In this document: positions 25,201-39,180 of the stretch, piece after piece
How the letters are laid out: the number at the start of each line of letters is the position of its first letter
Numbering within the stretch: the first letter of the stretch is position 1
Source: Chaenocephalus aceratus
Lineage: Eukaryota; Chordata; Actinopteri; Perciformes; Channichthyidae
Direction of reading: 5' to 3'
Length of the DNA: 64,000 nucleotides
Assembly (NCBI GenBank): GCA_023974075.1
Contig: CM043797.1
Location: 38,010,645 to 38,074,644, forward strand
Notes under the pieces: model-generated
Database searches by the model: none
The model's input: only the letters and a program-made list of their open reading frames with translations
What the model was told of the DNA's origin: nothing
Position numbers and translations under genes: made by a program

Positions 25201-28200
25201 GGTTAGGGTAACGTAACCCGTGACAACAGAGATCAACAACCTGTAACAGGGCCTATGCACAGAATACAGCTCTTCAATACTCATTCTTCTTTAAGAATGT
25301 GAGCATGTCTACTCAGGGGAGAGGCGGGTGTGGAGGCGATTCACAATCAGGCCAGCTGTAGAGAAGACCCTCTCAGCTGGGACTTGGGCATAAGATGAGG
25401 TTTGAGTCTGCGTGATCTGGAGGGGCAGCAGCCATATCATTAGCTAGAACTAGATCTGATGGATTCGGACATAAGCGCGAGTGAAGTATAACCGGAGAGA
25501 GATCAGCACCTGCAGCTCTGCACACCTTTAGACCGAACACACTTAGCTATGGCACATTGAATTATTCCATTTGATCATATGTAATCAACTTAGGAACCTC
25601 TCCCAAAAAAAAAATGAAAAAAAATATTCAGAACTCATATTCGAATACCTGAATAATTTTGAATATTTGATTCATCGTTCCCATCCCTAGTATCCACTGA
25701 TACTAGGGATTGTCCAAAATACCTTGTTTACTAACTGGGACCCTGAAAAGCCGAATACATTTTCATTTCACTTGCATGACGGATCAGATCTCGACATCTT
25801 CCCAAATATTACAATTTAAAATTCTTCCTTAAAATAAAAAACATACAAATACAAAATAATGCAGGATAATTTTAATGTTTCTCCAAATAGTTTCTCTTAG
25901 TTTGTTTTGTTGGGAAAACACAACATGTCCTATCAGACACTGCCCTAAGGGGAGTTTTCCTACGCACTACTATAGAAAGAAACAAAATGTGTATCATATC
26001 TTTTGTTCAGATTCAACAACAACAACTATGGCTCGCTTCCTCTGAACTCTATGACCTACAGCCACTGAGAAGATTTGCATACGTATTCTTATGGATTATA
26101 GGCACACGTTTTAAAAATATGTAACCTCAAAATTGTGTAGAAAAAACGATGACAAATTAGTTCTGAGAATGAAACCAAAAACGATGTGTTCGAGTAGTTA
26201 TCAAAAAGAAGTCTTCATTGATAAAATCGAATTACTATTTGTGTCCCATTACTTTATCTATTTCTGCCCGGCGTTCGACTTCAAAGAGTCGTCACTGTTT
26301 CCACGGGAGGCTGGTCTGCTCAAGAGAAAAACACTCGTTAAAGGATGTGCTTGAGCATGTATACACACATTCACATACAAGTACGTGTGAGACCTCATGC
26401 TGTTGTTTTGCATCCCCCATTCATACTTGGAGAGCGGGTTAATGAGTAGGAAGTGATGGCATCTGAACAGGAAGTCTCGCCTCTCACTCTGCAACCGCTG
26501 CGGTTTTCTGCTGCCGTCATTCACTGCGCCTCTCGGATTGTTTGCTTAACCCGTCGCCCGCTCGCTTATCACTTGCACACTTCCAGCCATCCTGTTGCAG
26601 CCAGATTAGTCACCAGAGATGTCCAGTGCACTCGGGGAGATGGGGTTAAGTTAAGGGATGCAAAGGACACTGTAGGGAATATTGTCATGGCGCCCTGGAA
26701 GGTGATACACAAACATCCTGATCCGACTATCTCCCTCCGGCTTCACTTAGTGACGGCTGTATTCATCCTCACTCTCGGGTGACTCGGGCTTAGCAGCCAC
26801 ATCCTGTTTAGGGTGCCTACAGTGTCTGTTTGTTGTCACATGAAACACCTGTGAAAAAAGCAGAGGTCCCTGTGTGTCAAGAGCCAAGCATGAGAGCACA
26901 GCACTCTGCCTCTCAATGGAGACCGACAACAACTTTTATATTGTTGTCTAAATGTCTGTTGGGAATTAGAGAAGACGTATTCTGCTCATGTTCAGGTTCA
27001 CGTTTGTATGTTCTGCCTCTGACGTGTCTCCATGCTTTAATGTCAGGGTTCTTACGGTCAGTACAAATCTGGAATAGTCATGGAAATTCAAAATGCTAAT
27101 TCCAGGCCCTGGAAAAGTTTTGGAAAACGATATTTTTCCCAAGGTTTTGGAAAAGTCGTGGAAATTTAACTAAAGATGCGTCAAATATAATTTATATTTT
27201 ATCCATCTAATAAATACTGTATCGTAATGAAACGTAACATGGCATTTAACTGACGAGGTGTTTTGATGGTGAGAGATTTTAGTTGCTTTAGCGTGTAGAA
27301 GCTAGTAAGCCGACTTGATTTGTTTTAGATAGGCACGACATGTTTCATATGCAGACCTTATTTTCCTGTTCCGTGTTCAAATAAACCATTTTTAGTGGAA
27401 CCGCTGAGAAAGAGTCATTTTTTTTTGGTCATGGAAAATCATTGGTGAAAAAGTGTATGAACCCTTTAATGTTCAAAAAGCTCTTCATTGCTCTCATACT
27501 GCCTGTGCTGCAGCACCTCTTTTCACCCTCTGTCTGAAACCAGAGCCCAGTCTGCTCTGATTGGTTAGCTGGCCATCTCTGTTGTGATTGGTCTTAGAGA
27601 TGTCCCGCCCCTCACGTTATCACGTACAATGCGTTGGAGCGCAAGCCGTGTTACATAGTGATGTGGGGCGGTGGTGGCGAAGTCGATAGGGACTTGGCTT
27701 GGCAACTGGAAGGTCACCAGTTCAAGTCCCGGCAAGACCAAGTGCTACCGAGGTGTCCCTGAGCAAGGCACCGTTCCCCACACTGCTCCCCGGGCGCCGT
27801 TCAAAATGGCAGCACACTGCTCCTAACACTAGGATGGGTCAAATGCAGAGAAACTATTTCCCCACGAGGGATTAATAAAAGTCCATCTTAATCTTAATGT
27901 CACTAGTGTGTGTTGGAGAGAAACTTCCTCTGGATGGAACACAGGGATTTTATCCTGCGTGTTCAGAACGCAGCATTTATTACCGATTAATTAAATGTTC
28001 AGTCGTCGTATGTTTAGTGCAGCGTCATAAATGCATTTTTTCTTGTTTTCAAACCTCCATTGGTTCTAGATAAATATACTCCATGCTGATAAAATTCAGT
28101 CTGCAGAGGGTTAACAGCATTTCCGCTTTGCTGTCTGTTGAACCAACAAAAAAGCGTATTTACCATTCATGATTTAAAGACTTGGATTTAAGAACCAATC

Positions 28201-31200
28201 CCTCCCAAGGTCTGGGACACTTTCAACTCCTTTGATTCATAACGGCTTGAAATGTTCCATTATTACAGGACTTTAAAACGAGTGATTTGACCACCACCCT
28301 GCTATAATAAACAACATGACTGAATTTGAACTGCTGTCATTTAAAACCGTGCACAGCGTTTGTATTAACCGTGTCCCTCACTGTTTCCTGCAGGATAATC
28401 GAGTGTCAGGGTTTGCCTCTGATCAGCGGGCAGAACTGTGACCCGTACGCCACCGTGTCACTCGTTGGACCCGCCAGGTAACGCATTAAATACCACACGT
28501 ATAGCAATGTTTTTTTGTACCTATTGCTCTTCTCTGCATGTTATAACGTATATTAGCAGCACGTTTGCCCCTTTTTAACTTGATGGTTCTACATTACTAC
28601 TAATTTTCAAATTTCAAATTACCCACCAGATAAAAATGGCAGTTACGTTTTTCTGTACTTGCTCTAAGAAAAAAGGACGGTAAAAGAAGAGCTCTGTGGC
28701 GTCAGACTCGTAGTTTCCCCCAAAAGTTTCTTTGGTCAAACCGATGTGATATAAATCAAAGCAGGAAACCTCCATTTTTGAGAGGCTGAAAACTGCATTT
28801 TCTGCCTTTTATTTAATCGGAAATCACTTAAAAGATTGTCATGATTTTATTGTGTAAGTCTAAATAATTAGTAGGGATGTAACGATATATCGAATATCTT
28901 TTTACCTGTCCAACATGGCAGCAAGTCGGTTACAACATGAACATAAGACAGATGACACAAAAGGACATCGTATTTACAGGGCTACATGTACACACCTACA
29001 GTAGAGACATAAGCATATCTCTCTGTCCCAGCAACATCAGTACCAAGCAAGAGAGTTTTCCACAGCAGGGGATTTTGTTAACGCCCAAACATCCCAGCTT
29101 CTACCTGGGAATGTGGACATGCTCATATCCCTAAAAGATAACCTGATGATGCTGAGTGAGTGAGTTTGAGTTAATTGAAAAAACTGAATTATTATATTGT
29201 TGACACTTTAAAATACTACTATCCTACTAAAATGCTGTCCAAATCTTTTTTTCAAGTCAAAAAGTCAATTTTCAATATCGCGATAAACCTGTTTGCTATT
29301 TCTTTATTTTATGCACATTTTAAAGTATCACTTATTAAATGCTGTATTGTAAGCAAGTTGACATAACTTTCTCAATTTGGCCCAAAACGTTTTTTTAAGC
29401 TCACCTGAGGTGTTTTTTCGCCTTGTCCAAAATAACTTTGTATACATGAGAGTAACTTTTGGGGGAAAACAACGCTGTCATTTGATTGGCTGTCAATACA
29501 AATTCTGAAGTCTTTGCCAATCCGATCAGAAATGTAAGAAAACCGTGGATTTTCTGATTTTCAAAAAGCCCGATTACGATGGCCAGTCAGGCAAACAATT
29601 ACATTAAATCATTTGAAATCGACGATCGGGCTCGGTATGTTTAAATATAGCAGTAGGCTATCGATTTTCATAGATGAGAGTAACATCTACGTCACTTTAC
29701 GGCACCGCCCACTTTTGGGGGAAATGGAAAATCATTTGAACGATCGAGCCTGAAGCCACAGAGCTCTTCTTTACTGTCCTTTCTTCTTAGAGGAAGTCCA
29801 GAAACTCTGGATTATTTTTTATGTTTGAGGTGCAATAAACGACACAGCAGCTTTTTTATATGATAAAACTATTATTTTCCGCCTCGCTCATGAGAGTAAC
29901 AGCTGGCGAAATTACAGGCTCGCCTACTGATTTTAATTTAACCATATATCGAGACTGATCGTCGATTTCAAATGATTGAAGTAATTGTTTGCCTGACTGG
30001 CCATCGTGATCGGGCTCTTTGAAGATCAGACAATCCACGGTTTTCTTTAATGTCTGATCGGATTGGCAAAAACTTCAGAATTTGTATTGACCGCCAATCA
30101 AAAGACAGCGTTGTTTTCCCCCAAAAGTGGGCGGGCTGTAATTTTCGCCCGGAAGTGACGTAGGCGTTACTCATCTAGAGCAGTGTTTCTCAAACTTTTT
30201 CATACCAAGGACCACTTAACCAATAAAAAAAACACTCGCGGACCACCTAACTCCACAAATATCTAAAAACACATCGTTTTTTACAAATCGCCTGAAAATG
30301 GTACAAACAAGTGGCAACATGTGTGACGAAGGTGTTTATCTGGGCTATATCTTGCAATAGAAAGTGAAACTTAAGCTCCCTCCATTGCGGAGATATTCCC
30401 GCGAGAGTGCGGAAAACTTAAATTAATTAATTTCAAATGTGAAATGTTACCAATATACTCACGGACCACTAGGGGGCGCTCACGGACCACACTTTGAGAA
30501 GCACTGATCGATAGTAACTGGGACCCTGAAAAGCCAATTGAGTTCTGACGTAGCAAATTAATAAAAAAAAGATTTCAAATTGTTTTTCTTTATTTTTCAA
30601 TATCGCCATAAATATCGTACCGTGGACTTGTTATCGCGATGTTATCGTACCGTGCCTTTTTGATATCGTTGCATCCCTAATAATTAGTCAACTGATTGTT
30701 GCAGCTCTACTTCAATGTTAAAGCGGCAACATTCAATATCTTTTTTATAATAAAATATGACGATGTGATAATGACGTTAATGTGTTTGTTCACGGTCTTT
30801 CAATGGCTGTGATCTTGATAAACAGTATTTTAAAAAGCGATTGTAACCATAGATACAGTTTAGACAAAGATCAGCAGGACATGTTATTGTTTTTAAGAGT
30901 TTCCATCATGTTTCTCCTCAGATCGGACCAAAAGAAAACGAAGGTAAAGAAGAAAACCAGCGACCCTCATTTTGAAGAGACGTTCTTCTTTGAGGTAAAT
31001 TTCACTTTGCTTTCTTCAACACGATTTGTAGAATAACTCCTGTATTCTGTAAGTAACCCCTCACATGTTCCCCCCCCCCCCCCCCCCCCCCCTCAGGTCA
31101 CACGGACCAGCAGCTACTCTAAAAAGTCTCATTTCCAAGTGGAGGAGGAAGACATAGAAAAACTGGAGATCAAGTACGTTTGTCCTTCACTCTCATCTGG

Positions 31201-34200
31201 TCCCTCTGTGACCCTCCCCCTTTCCGTCTCACCCCCCTCTGTAGTCCTGACAGACGAACAAATATGTCTTAACACCTTGAGGACACAAAGGTGCATTTTA
31301 GATGTGGTGTGTTCTGACTACTGATAGAGAGCCTTGCTTTCTGGTTAGGATATGTGGGGCGTCCGTGACAGTGGACTCATAGCTCACTGGGTAAGACTAG
31401 ACAGACTGGAAGGTAAACTCATGCATGGTTTTAAAGGTTTGGATTTGAGGTGGTGTCAATGCACGGGTTATTGTTTTAGCTTTTATGCAGCGAGCAGGTA
31501 AGCATCACTCCTGTAGTGACATGTTTGCCATTTAGTTTGGAAATGGGTTGTGATGTTAGTGCTGAACACACACACGGTAACAATACAGGAGTTGTACTGA
31601 ATGCACTATATTTTCACATGCTTTGAACATTATTTGTATAACTGTCCTTTCTCTACCTGTGCAGAGTGGATTTGTGGAACAATGAGAATCTAGCTCAGGA
31701 TGTGTTTCTGGGGGAGACGCGGGTCCACGTGAAGATCCTGAGAAGCGACCACATCCACAAAGCCTGGTAAGGACTCGACCTGCGGCTCTTCAATTCAATT
31801 CAAAACCTTTATTCATCCAGGTAAAATCCCATTGAGATCAATGATCTCTTTTTCGAGGGAGACCTGCAGCAGTAGGTTCCACAAGAAGGCATAAAAACAT
31901 AAACAACAGAACAACAAAAGGACATCATACAGCAAAATGTACAGGGATTACAATTTACATATTTAACCACATGTAGAGGTACCAACAGCATCTGATTGTG
32001 TAGCATCCAACCGAGCTTTAAAAACATGTAGTGGCACTAGCTTGGTAATTTTCCATTCTTTTTGCAGACTGTTCCAAGTTAGTGGAGCTGCACATCTAAA
32101 AGCTTTCTTCCCTAAGACAGACCTAGCACTTGGCACATTTAATAAAACCACAGCATGCGATCTCAGGCAATAAGTACTTTCAATTCTCAGAGCGATCAGG
32201 GAGCAGATATAAGATGGTAGTTTATCCAGCATGGCTTTGTAAATGAAAAAGTACCAGTGACTGAGCCTCCGTACAGTAAGTGAAGGCAGACCTGCCCTTG
32301 CATACAGGGTACAGTGATGCGTAAGTGCTTTACAGTTTGTCAAAAATCTCAGAGCGCTGTGATACGCAGCATCTAACTTGCTCAGGTAATGGGCAGGTGC
32401 ATTCATATAGACCAGATCACCAGAGTCCAGCACAGGTCAAAGGTCACAGAGCCTTTTCCTGGCCTCAAGCGAGAAGCAGGACTTGTTCCTGTAGAAGAAC
32501 CCTAGCCTAACCCTCAGCTTTTTAAGCAGGTTATTGACATGAAGTTTAAAAGTGAGACAATCATCAAGCCAGATACCAAGGTATTTGTAACAGGTAACCA
32601 TTTCAAGTTGTATTCCTTGCGTAGTTACAATATCTAAAACAGTCTCCGGTGTATTTTTAGCTTTAGCTTTAGAAAAGAGCATTACCTTGGTTTTATCCAC
32701 ATTTAAAAGAAGCTTTAGTTCAGAGAGCTGAGTCTGAATAATGTTAAAAACAGCCTGTAATTTAACAACAGCCTCTTAATCGAGGGACCTGCACAGTACA
32801 TAACGGTATCGTCCGCATAACAATGTAAGGTTGCTCCTTCGACATTTTCACCTAAATTATTAATATAGATAGAGAATAATAGCGGACCTAAAACAGAACC
32901 TTGTGGAACACCATTAGAAATGTTTAACCACTCAGAAGACAGTCCATCAAACTGAACACATTGGGACCTTTCAGAGAGGTAGTTCACAAACCACCTCACT
33001 GCATGGCTGGACATGCCTATACTGAGTAGCCTCTGCTTTAAGATGCGATGATCAACGGTGTCAAATGCTTTGGATAGGTCAACAAACAGAGCTGCACAAC
33101 TCTGCTTATTATCTAAAATACTAGTAATATAATTCACCACTTTCATTGTGGCAGTGATGGTGCTGTGTTGCTTTCTGAAGCCTGACTGATGTTTAGACAG
33201 GATGTCATTTATACATAAAAACTCCTTTACCTGTTCACTCACTAGGCGTTCAAGAACCTTAGCCAGAACTGACAATTTAGAGATGGGTCTATAATTATTT
33301 AAAATAGTTGCCTCCCCTCCTTTTAGCAAAGGCAAGACATAAGCTGACTTCCATACTTTTGGAATTGCATTTGTGCTGAGGGAGAGGTTAACACATTTTT
33401 AAGAAGTTGATCACGTCTTTAAACTCAGGCGTTAAAAACTCGAACACTCTGCGCCATTGCTCTTAAGTTATATATATATTTATATTTTAATGGTTTTTCC
33501 TCCTGTCACACAATTTACCGTACTTTTCGGACTATAAGCCGCGACTTCTTCCCCCATTTTTTTTGTACAGCTAACGGCCACTAGGGAACCTCCTAGATCT
33601 ATGGATTTTACAGGTAAAATTAACCACCTTTAACGCTATGGGCTCTATGACCGGTCCGCGCCCGCCACCTCTAAGCGGCGGGCTCCAGCAGGAAAAGCTG
33701 GAGGCCGGAAAAGAGTGAGACAGGTAGCGCGCCAAAGTAAAAGTGGAACCGAGAGACAGAACGAGAGCAAGACAGACGGACAATTTAGCTGCTGCGGCTG
33801 ATATGCAGGTGCTTTATAGTCCGAAAAGTACGGTACACAACAACTTGCACACTTGTTTAGGCAAGGCATGTTTTTTTTTCATAGAACATTTCATTAACAT
33901 AAAGGTAATTCAAAGTGTATTACAAAAGCATTAAACAAAGGAAACATTTGAATACATTTAAAAACACTCATTGTTAAGCATATTAGTCATTCTGGGTAAC
34001 TTGCTCACCTGACTGCACTCATGGGTTACATGAAGTTGAGTTACTGTCATCAATTTCTTTTTGGAATTGGCCATTTATCTATGCTAATGTGTTGGGTTCA
34101 TGGTACTGTAATGTGTATTACATTTGAATAAATAAAAAAGACATTGGTTAAACTGCCAGTCTGCCACACACACTGCACAGTCTGTTGGCTTCATGCAGTC

Positions 34201-37200
34201 AAATGCCCTGAAGGCTTGTTGTACTGCCATGGCTGAGAATGAATAGGCCATTCCTAGATCTCCAGGCAAGATAAAAGAATAACTTTGCAACAGTTTCATA
34301 CACCGGCAGATATTTGGTTGTCTGCGGTTTGAAAAAAAAGACTTCTTTGGACAAACAGTGGTAGCCTTTCTCTTTGGTAATGGACTGTGGAAACACCAGA
34401 GACAATGCTAATGTTATCAAGTCCAGGATGTCCGGTGTGCTAATTCATAAATGTATTAACTTGTTGGCAATAAACCTCATAGCCTGGTCATAACTGCATC
34501 CGGTCTTACACTTACTTTCTAGTCTGTATGTGAAGGAAACACACCCTGCTTAACTTTAACCGTTACGTTTCTCTCTGCTTTTACTCGATGGTTTGAAAAA
34601 TCTTCCCGGATTTCTCCGTGTTCAGCAGTTTTTCCTTTTGTGTGGGTGTTTCCGAGCTGTGCGTCAGCGTAGGTGATGTGGGATTATGCCAGATAGCAAT
34701 CTGTTAGTACATGAGGGCTGTGAGTGGAGTGTGTGGGCGGCTCTTTGCGTGGTGGCAGTACCTCCTGTCCTGTGTTTATGCTGGACATGGTCCATGGTGC
34801 ACACATTGAGGCGGTTCAGCTTCATGAAATCAGGACAGGTGATCTGTATACGTCTTCTGGGGAGCGTCTCTGCGCCCGTTTACCTTGATGACAGATCAAG
34901 CGGCTTATAGACGGGTCTACTGTATGTAGCTGCAGCTTTTAAAGCACTGCTGTGTAACTCTGCACTAAATCCTTTTGCATCTTGCTCCACCTGTTGGCTT
35001 TAGGGAGGACATGCATGCAGCAGACATAGAAGTATTTAACATGTCCTTTTTAGTATTAAAGTAGAAGTAAACCATGTGGATAAACAGCTGGAACATAGTT
35101 TAAAAAAATGGCAAAGACTGCGGTCTGATTCCCATTAGCATTATGGAGTCAGTCTGAGCCTCACAGTGCAAATCCTTCTCTGGGCATTAATGTAGCCCAG
35201 GTAGTCTGTTCAATTATATATTAGACAATAATGTAGTTAAACTAAAGTCGTTCAGGAATCTTCAGTTTTGTTTTATGCGTTTACCGTGCCAAATTCTGAT
35301 CTGTAAAAACTTGTTTTCCAATTGTTTCTCTCTTATTGACTTTGATGAGATGCTAATGTCTCTTTTGTATTCATCGCCCTGTTCAGCTGTAGTTTTCTTT
35401 TAATGCAGAAATGTATTAGTTTGCACAACCTATCCTGTATAACAAATTATATTAACGGTACATGTTTTCAGCATTTCTTTCCGAACATTTCGATTATCTT
35501 TTTACCGATGTATCATTATGTATGTATGTATATCTTATATTTATTTGATTGGCTTTATTTTATAATCGAGCTCCATTTCAAGGAGATGTATAATCGGGAC
35601 ATGGAAACGTATGTGTTGTTTCCTCACAGCACGTTGTGCGTTCCTGTGGTTTTGAACAGGCATCTCCTCCAGCCCAAAGGGAACGGCAGCAAGTCAAAGT
35701 CCGATGATCTGGGATCTTTGCGCCTGAAGCTGACCTACATCGAAGACACGGTGCTGCCATCTGCCTTCTACACACCGCTCTGCAACCTGCTGCTCAAATC
35801 CCCCGACGTGAAGGTAGGAGCTCAAGTTACGGCGCAGAGAGAACCTCTGATGAACTAACTCAAGTGGATATTTCTGAGAAAAGGACACGAAGCCTTTCTC
35901 ATTAGGATCCAATTGTTCCTGATGGATATGTCGCTTTCCTTTCATTTAAACTGTATCAAGAAGGGCTGCACAATTCATCAGTGCAACATCGACCAGTGCA
36001 ATATTTTAATTGCAGGAAGTGTAACGTAAAGTCCTGACGTACAAACGGTTCTGCAGACTTAATACAAAATCCTTCTTTGATCCAGATCCTCTTTAAAAAA
36101 AATCACACAATGATCAGAGACATGTTTCCAGATGGTCCCTAGTTACAAATACAATTAGTTGTAAATTGTTTTGTTCCGTTGTTGTTTCATACTCCGTTTG
36201 TTTCTTCTCTCATTGCCATTAACGTACGGGTGCTTTTCATTATGCAACCGTGTGCTTCCTCGTGTCCTTTCTCCTCCTGCGACCCGGGAATCGTTCCCTC
36301 TCTGCCTTCGTGGAGGATTTTCAAACGCCTTAAATGCCCCTCTCAACCCTCAGATTGAGGAGGCTTCTCGAGGAGCTGAGAGCCCGCTTTGTACTACATG
36401 TGATTCTTTTAGCAAGTGGCGTGACGTTTGAATGCCGGACCTGCTCGACATGTGGCGCAGTTGGTGAAGCAGATAGCTGTAACGACCTTTCAAAAGCGGA
36501 TGCAAGCACAAACATTCCCTCATTTCAAGAACACTGAAATGTTCTGCCAAGGAACCGGTATTCTACCACGCAGTTTTAACCACTGAATCAAATTTTTATT
36601 TTTGTTGGTGTTTAATTGTTTTGTTTTATTACTATGCGAAGGTCAAACTTAGCATTTAGAAACTTCTTCAGAGATGTTTTCTGTCCTTTTTTAAACACAC
36701 AACGTTAAAATACTAGGATTTGGGACACTACACTAATACTAGATTCTGTGTTGGCAAAATGAGTCGTCACTGAACCCCAAGCTTCGTAGCAGTGATGTCT
36801 CCAGCGTAGTACTACCTCGACAGTACTACACTCCTACACCCAAATGACCTCCACCACCTCAACTAGCATGCATTTCAGGCTGGTTTTCCATTATGTTGAT
36901 TGTGTGTCTTACATATTGTCATATAAGAGGCTTCTGAGTCATTCCTGAGGTCTACATTCAGTTTCTGCGTGATTTAAATAATGTATGTAAATGACTATTT
37001 CTAAGCCATCAGTGGTGGCCGTCGTGGATTTTTTTTTTCAATGGCTAACGGGCTTATAGTAGCAGTTTAATGTGCCAATGTTAGTACTTGTACCCACTTT
37101 TTTATTTGTTATTTAATGATCTAGCTACGGCACCAAGGATCTCTCATTTGGCAGCTTCGGCTCCTTCGTCCTCGCCTCTTTTCTCGCCATCTCCAAGACA

Positions 37201-39101
37201 CGTTAGCATAATGAAAAGCTCCCTATGTATTTCATGTCTTCCCCCTCTCACCTTCCCCTCTTTCTCCCGGCCTCCTTCAGCCCGTCTTCTGCCAGACACT
37301 TTAGCACAGGGGTGTCCAACTACGGCCCGCGGGCCATTTTGAATCGGCCCTCAGCAAATCCAAAAAGTATAATGGAAGACGGCCCACAAAGGAAACTTGT
37401 GCTTTTCTTATAGTGTACTTCTTAAATATATATGTATATATACGGGGGGCGTGTGGCGCAGTGGGTTGTCCGTGGGTGTTCGGATCAGGGGGTCACAGGT
37501 TCAAACCCCACTGCAGTCAGCATGTCGTTGTGTCCCTGAGACTCTTCACCCCAAATTGCTCCAGTGGGGATTGTCCACAGTGTTGAGTATGTAAGTCGCT
37601 TTGGATAAAAGCGTCTAACAAGTAATGTAATATGTAAACATATCACACAGTAGTATTCATGTGTTAATAAGACTTTTCAAATAAATTCAGTCAATTAAAG
37701 TTGGAAAGATTTTCTAACATATCTTAGTTGATAAGAAAAAAGCCCAATGACTTATTTACAAGCTTGAAGCACCCTTCATATTTCTCCTATTGTAATCAAT
37801 CTGAGGGATGAGCTGCCAACACTCACGAGCATCACTTACCGACATTTCACTAAATACTTCACTAAATCCACTGTTTTAATTGTTCCCTATATTGCCCCTA
37901 TGCCCTGTAAGGTGTCCTTTGGTGTTATGAAAGGCGCCCCCCAAAATAAATGTATTATTATTACATTTGATTGATTTTTCTAACTTATAACTGAACCTAT
38001 GAGGCGATGTACCTCTAGTGAGCGGCCCAGCCCTTCGTATATTTTTCTGTGTGTGGCCCTCGCTGAAAAGAGTTTGGACACCCCTGCTTTAGCATAATGA
38101 AAAGCCACCTTTGTATTTCATGTCTTCCCCCTCTTTCTCCCGGCCTCCTTCAGCCCATCTCGGCTTCAGCCGCTCACATCTTAGGGGACATCTGCAGGGA
38201 GCGCTACGAGGCGGTCCTGCCCACGGTCCGGCTGCTGCTCCACCACAACCGCTTTGTGCCTTTCGTCTCTGCGGTGGCAGCGCTGGAGCTGGAAAACACT
38301 CAGTGAGTTTACACACAGACATATACAGTACGTGGTTACAGATAGTTATCATGGTCTACTCTGTAACGTCTCTTAACCCTAAAGATAAGTTCCCTTTTTT
38401 CTCCACAACGTTGGTGTTATTGTTCTATTTTCATGCATCATTTTTACCGGCTGTCATAATGCAACCAAAGTGAAATTAGAAACAGGAAGTAGTTCTGAAA
38501 AACAATAAATGGGAAGTCTGGATGATTTTCACGGTATCTTTATTTATTTTTTAACTTTGATAAACGTGTTACTGGACGAGAATCACTTTACTCAAATTGA
38601 GGATTTTCTTTTATCTTTTTTTTGTCATTAATTATCAGAATATTTGTATTCCATCGGCTTTTGTAACAGTTGATTTACTTGAGAATTAAATACATAAAAG
38701 ATACATAAAAAAAATAGAATACAAATACTGTAATGCAAGAATGTGCTATAAGGATGAAATAAAAATTAAAATGTATAAAACTAAATTATGTATTTGTCAT
38801 CAAAGTTGTAAAGTGACATGAGAATTTATCCAACTATACGAGAAGCTTTGGAATCAAAATCTGTTTTGTTGTTAAAATAAGAAATGTTGTCAAACCTGTA
38901 TATAATGTACGTATTGATGATTGATGTTGTTGTTGTGTCCTTACAGGGAGGCTAACACTATATTCCGTGGCAATTCACTGGCAACGCGCTGCATCGACGA
39001 CATGATGAAGATTGTGGGAAAGAATTACCTGGCTGTTACCCTGAAGCCTGTAATAGATGAGGTATGAAGCACACGCACACACACACGCTCACACACACAC
39101 T

Positions 39102-39134
<33 letters not shown>

Positions 39135-39141
39135 GCTCATA

Positions 39142-39180
<39 letters not shown>

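Larger units (their letters stand above)
26960..28000 (+). repeat. Repeat family D copy with two younger insertions
   Basis: It begins at about GAAGACGTATTCTGCTCATG and continues through GTGTCTCCATGCTTTAATGT, CTGCCTGTGCTGCAGCACCT and CTGATTGGTTAGCTGGCC. It is interrupted at 27044-27464 and 27666-27898. Confidence 0.7.
24261..28393 (+). other. rasa2: rasa2 intron 5
   Basis: 4.1 kb. In order it holds a TTAA MITE (24410-24756), a reversed SINE (24806-24979), a hAT-like element (24980-25689), about 1.2 kb without recognised features, family D (about 26960-28000) carrying a hAT-like insertion (27044-27464) and a SINE (27666-27898). Confidence 0.85.
28872..30679. mobile_element. hAT-like composite element with exact 8-bp TSD
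   Basis: The left end TAGGGATGTAACGATAT and right end ATATCGTTGCATCCCTA are inverted with one mismatch. ATAATTAG flanks both sides exactly (28864-28871, 30680-30687). It contains a foldback (arms about 29456-29690 and 29890-30140) and a second hAT-like MITE (30181-30506). There is no intact transposase. Confidence 0.88.
28478..30921 (+). other. rasa2: rasa2 intron 6
   Basis: 2.4 kb, of which 1.8 kb (28872-30679) is one hAT-like insertion with nested pieces. The first 390 bases include a 40-base stretch (28665-28705) whose reverse complement recurs at 29755-29795. Confidence 0.85.
31767..35659 (+). other. rasa2: rasa2 intron 9
   Basis: 3.9 kb. It holds a 5'-truncated LINE on the minus strand (31788-33425), a MITE (33516-33835) and about 1.8 kb (33840-35650) in which I recognise nothing. 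Confidence 0.85.
35814..38153 (+). other. rasa2: rasa2 intron 10
   Basis: 2.3 kb. It includes a short hAT-like fragment near 35961, about 1.2 kb of unrecognised DNA, a duplicated acceptor region (about 37196-37298) and a hAT-like element (37307-38086) containing a SINE. Confidence 0.85.

Noticed and set aside
32715..33335. Independent minus-strand gene
   Set aside because: It contains LINE reverse transcriptase motifs, is broken downstream and lacks a 5' half.
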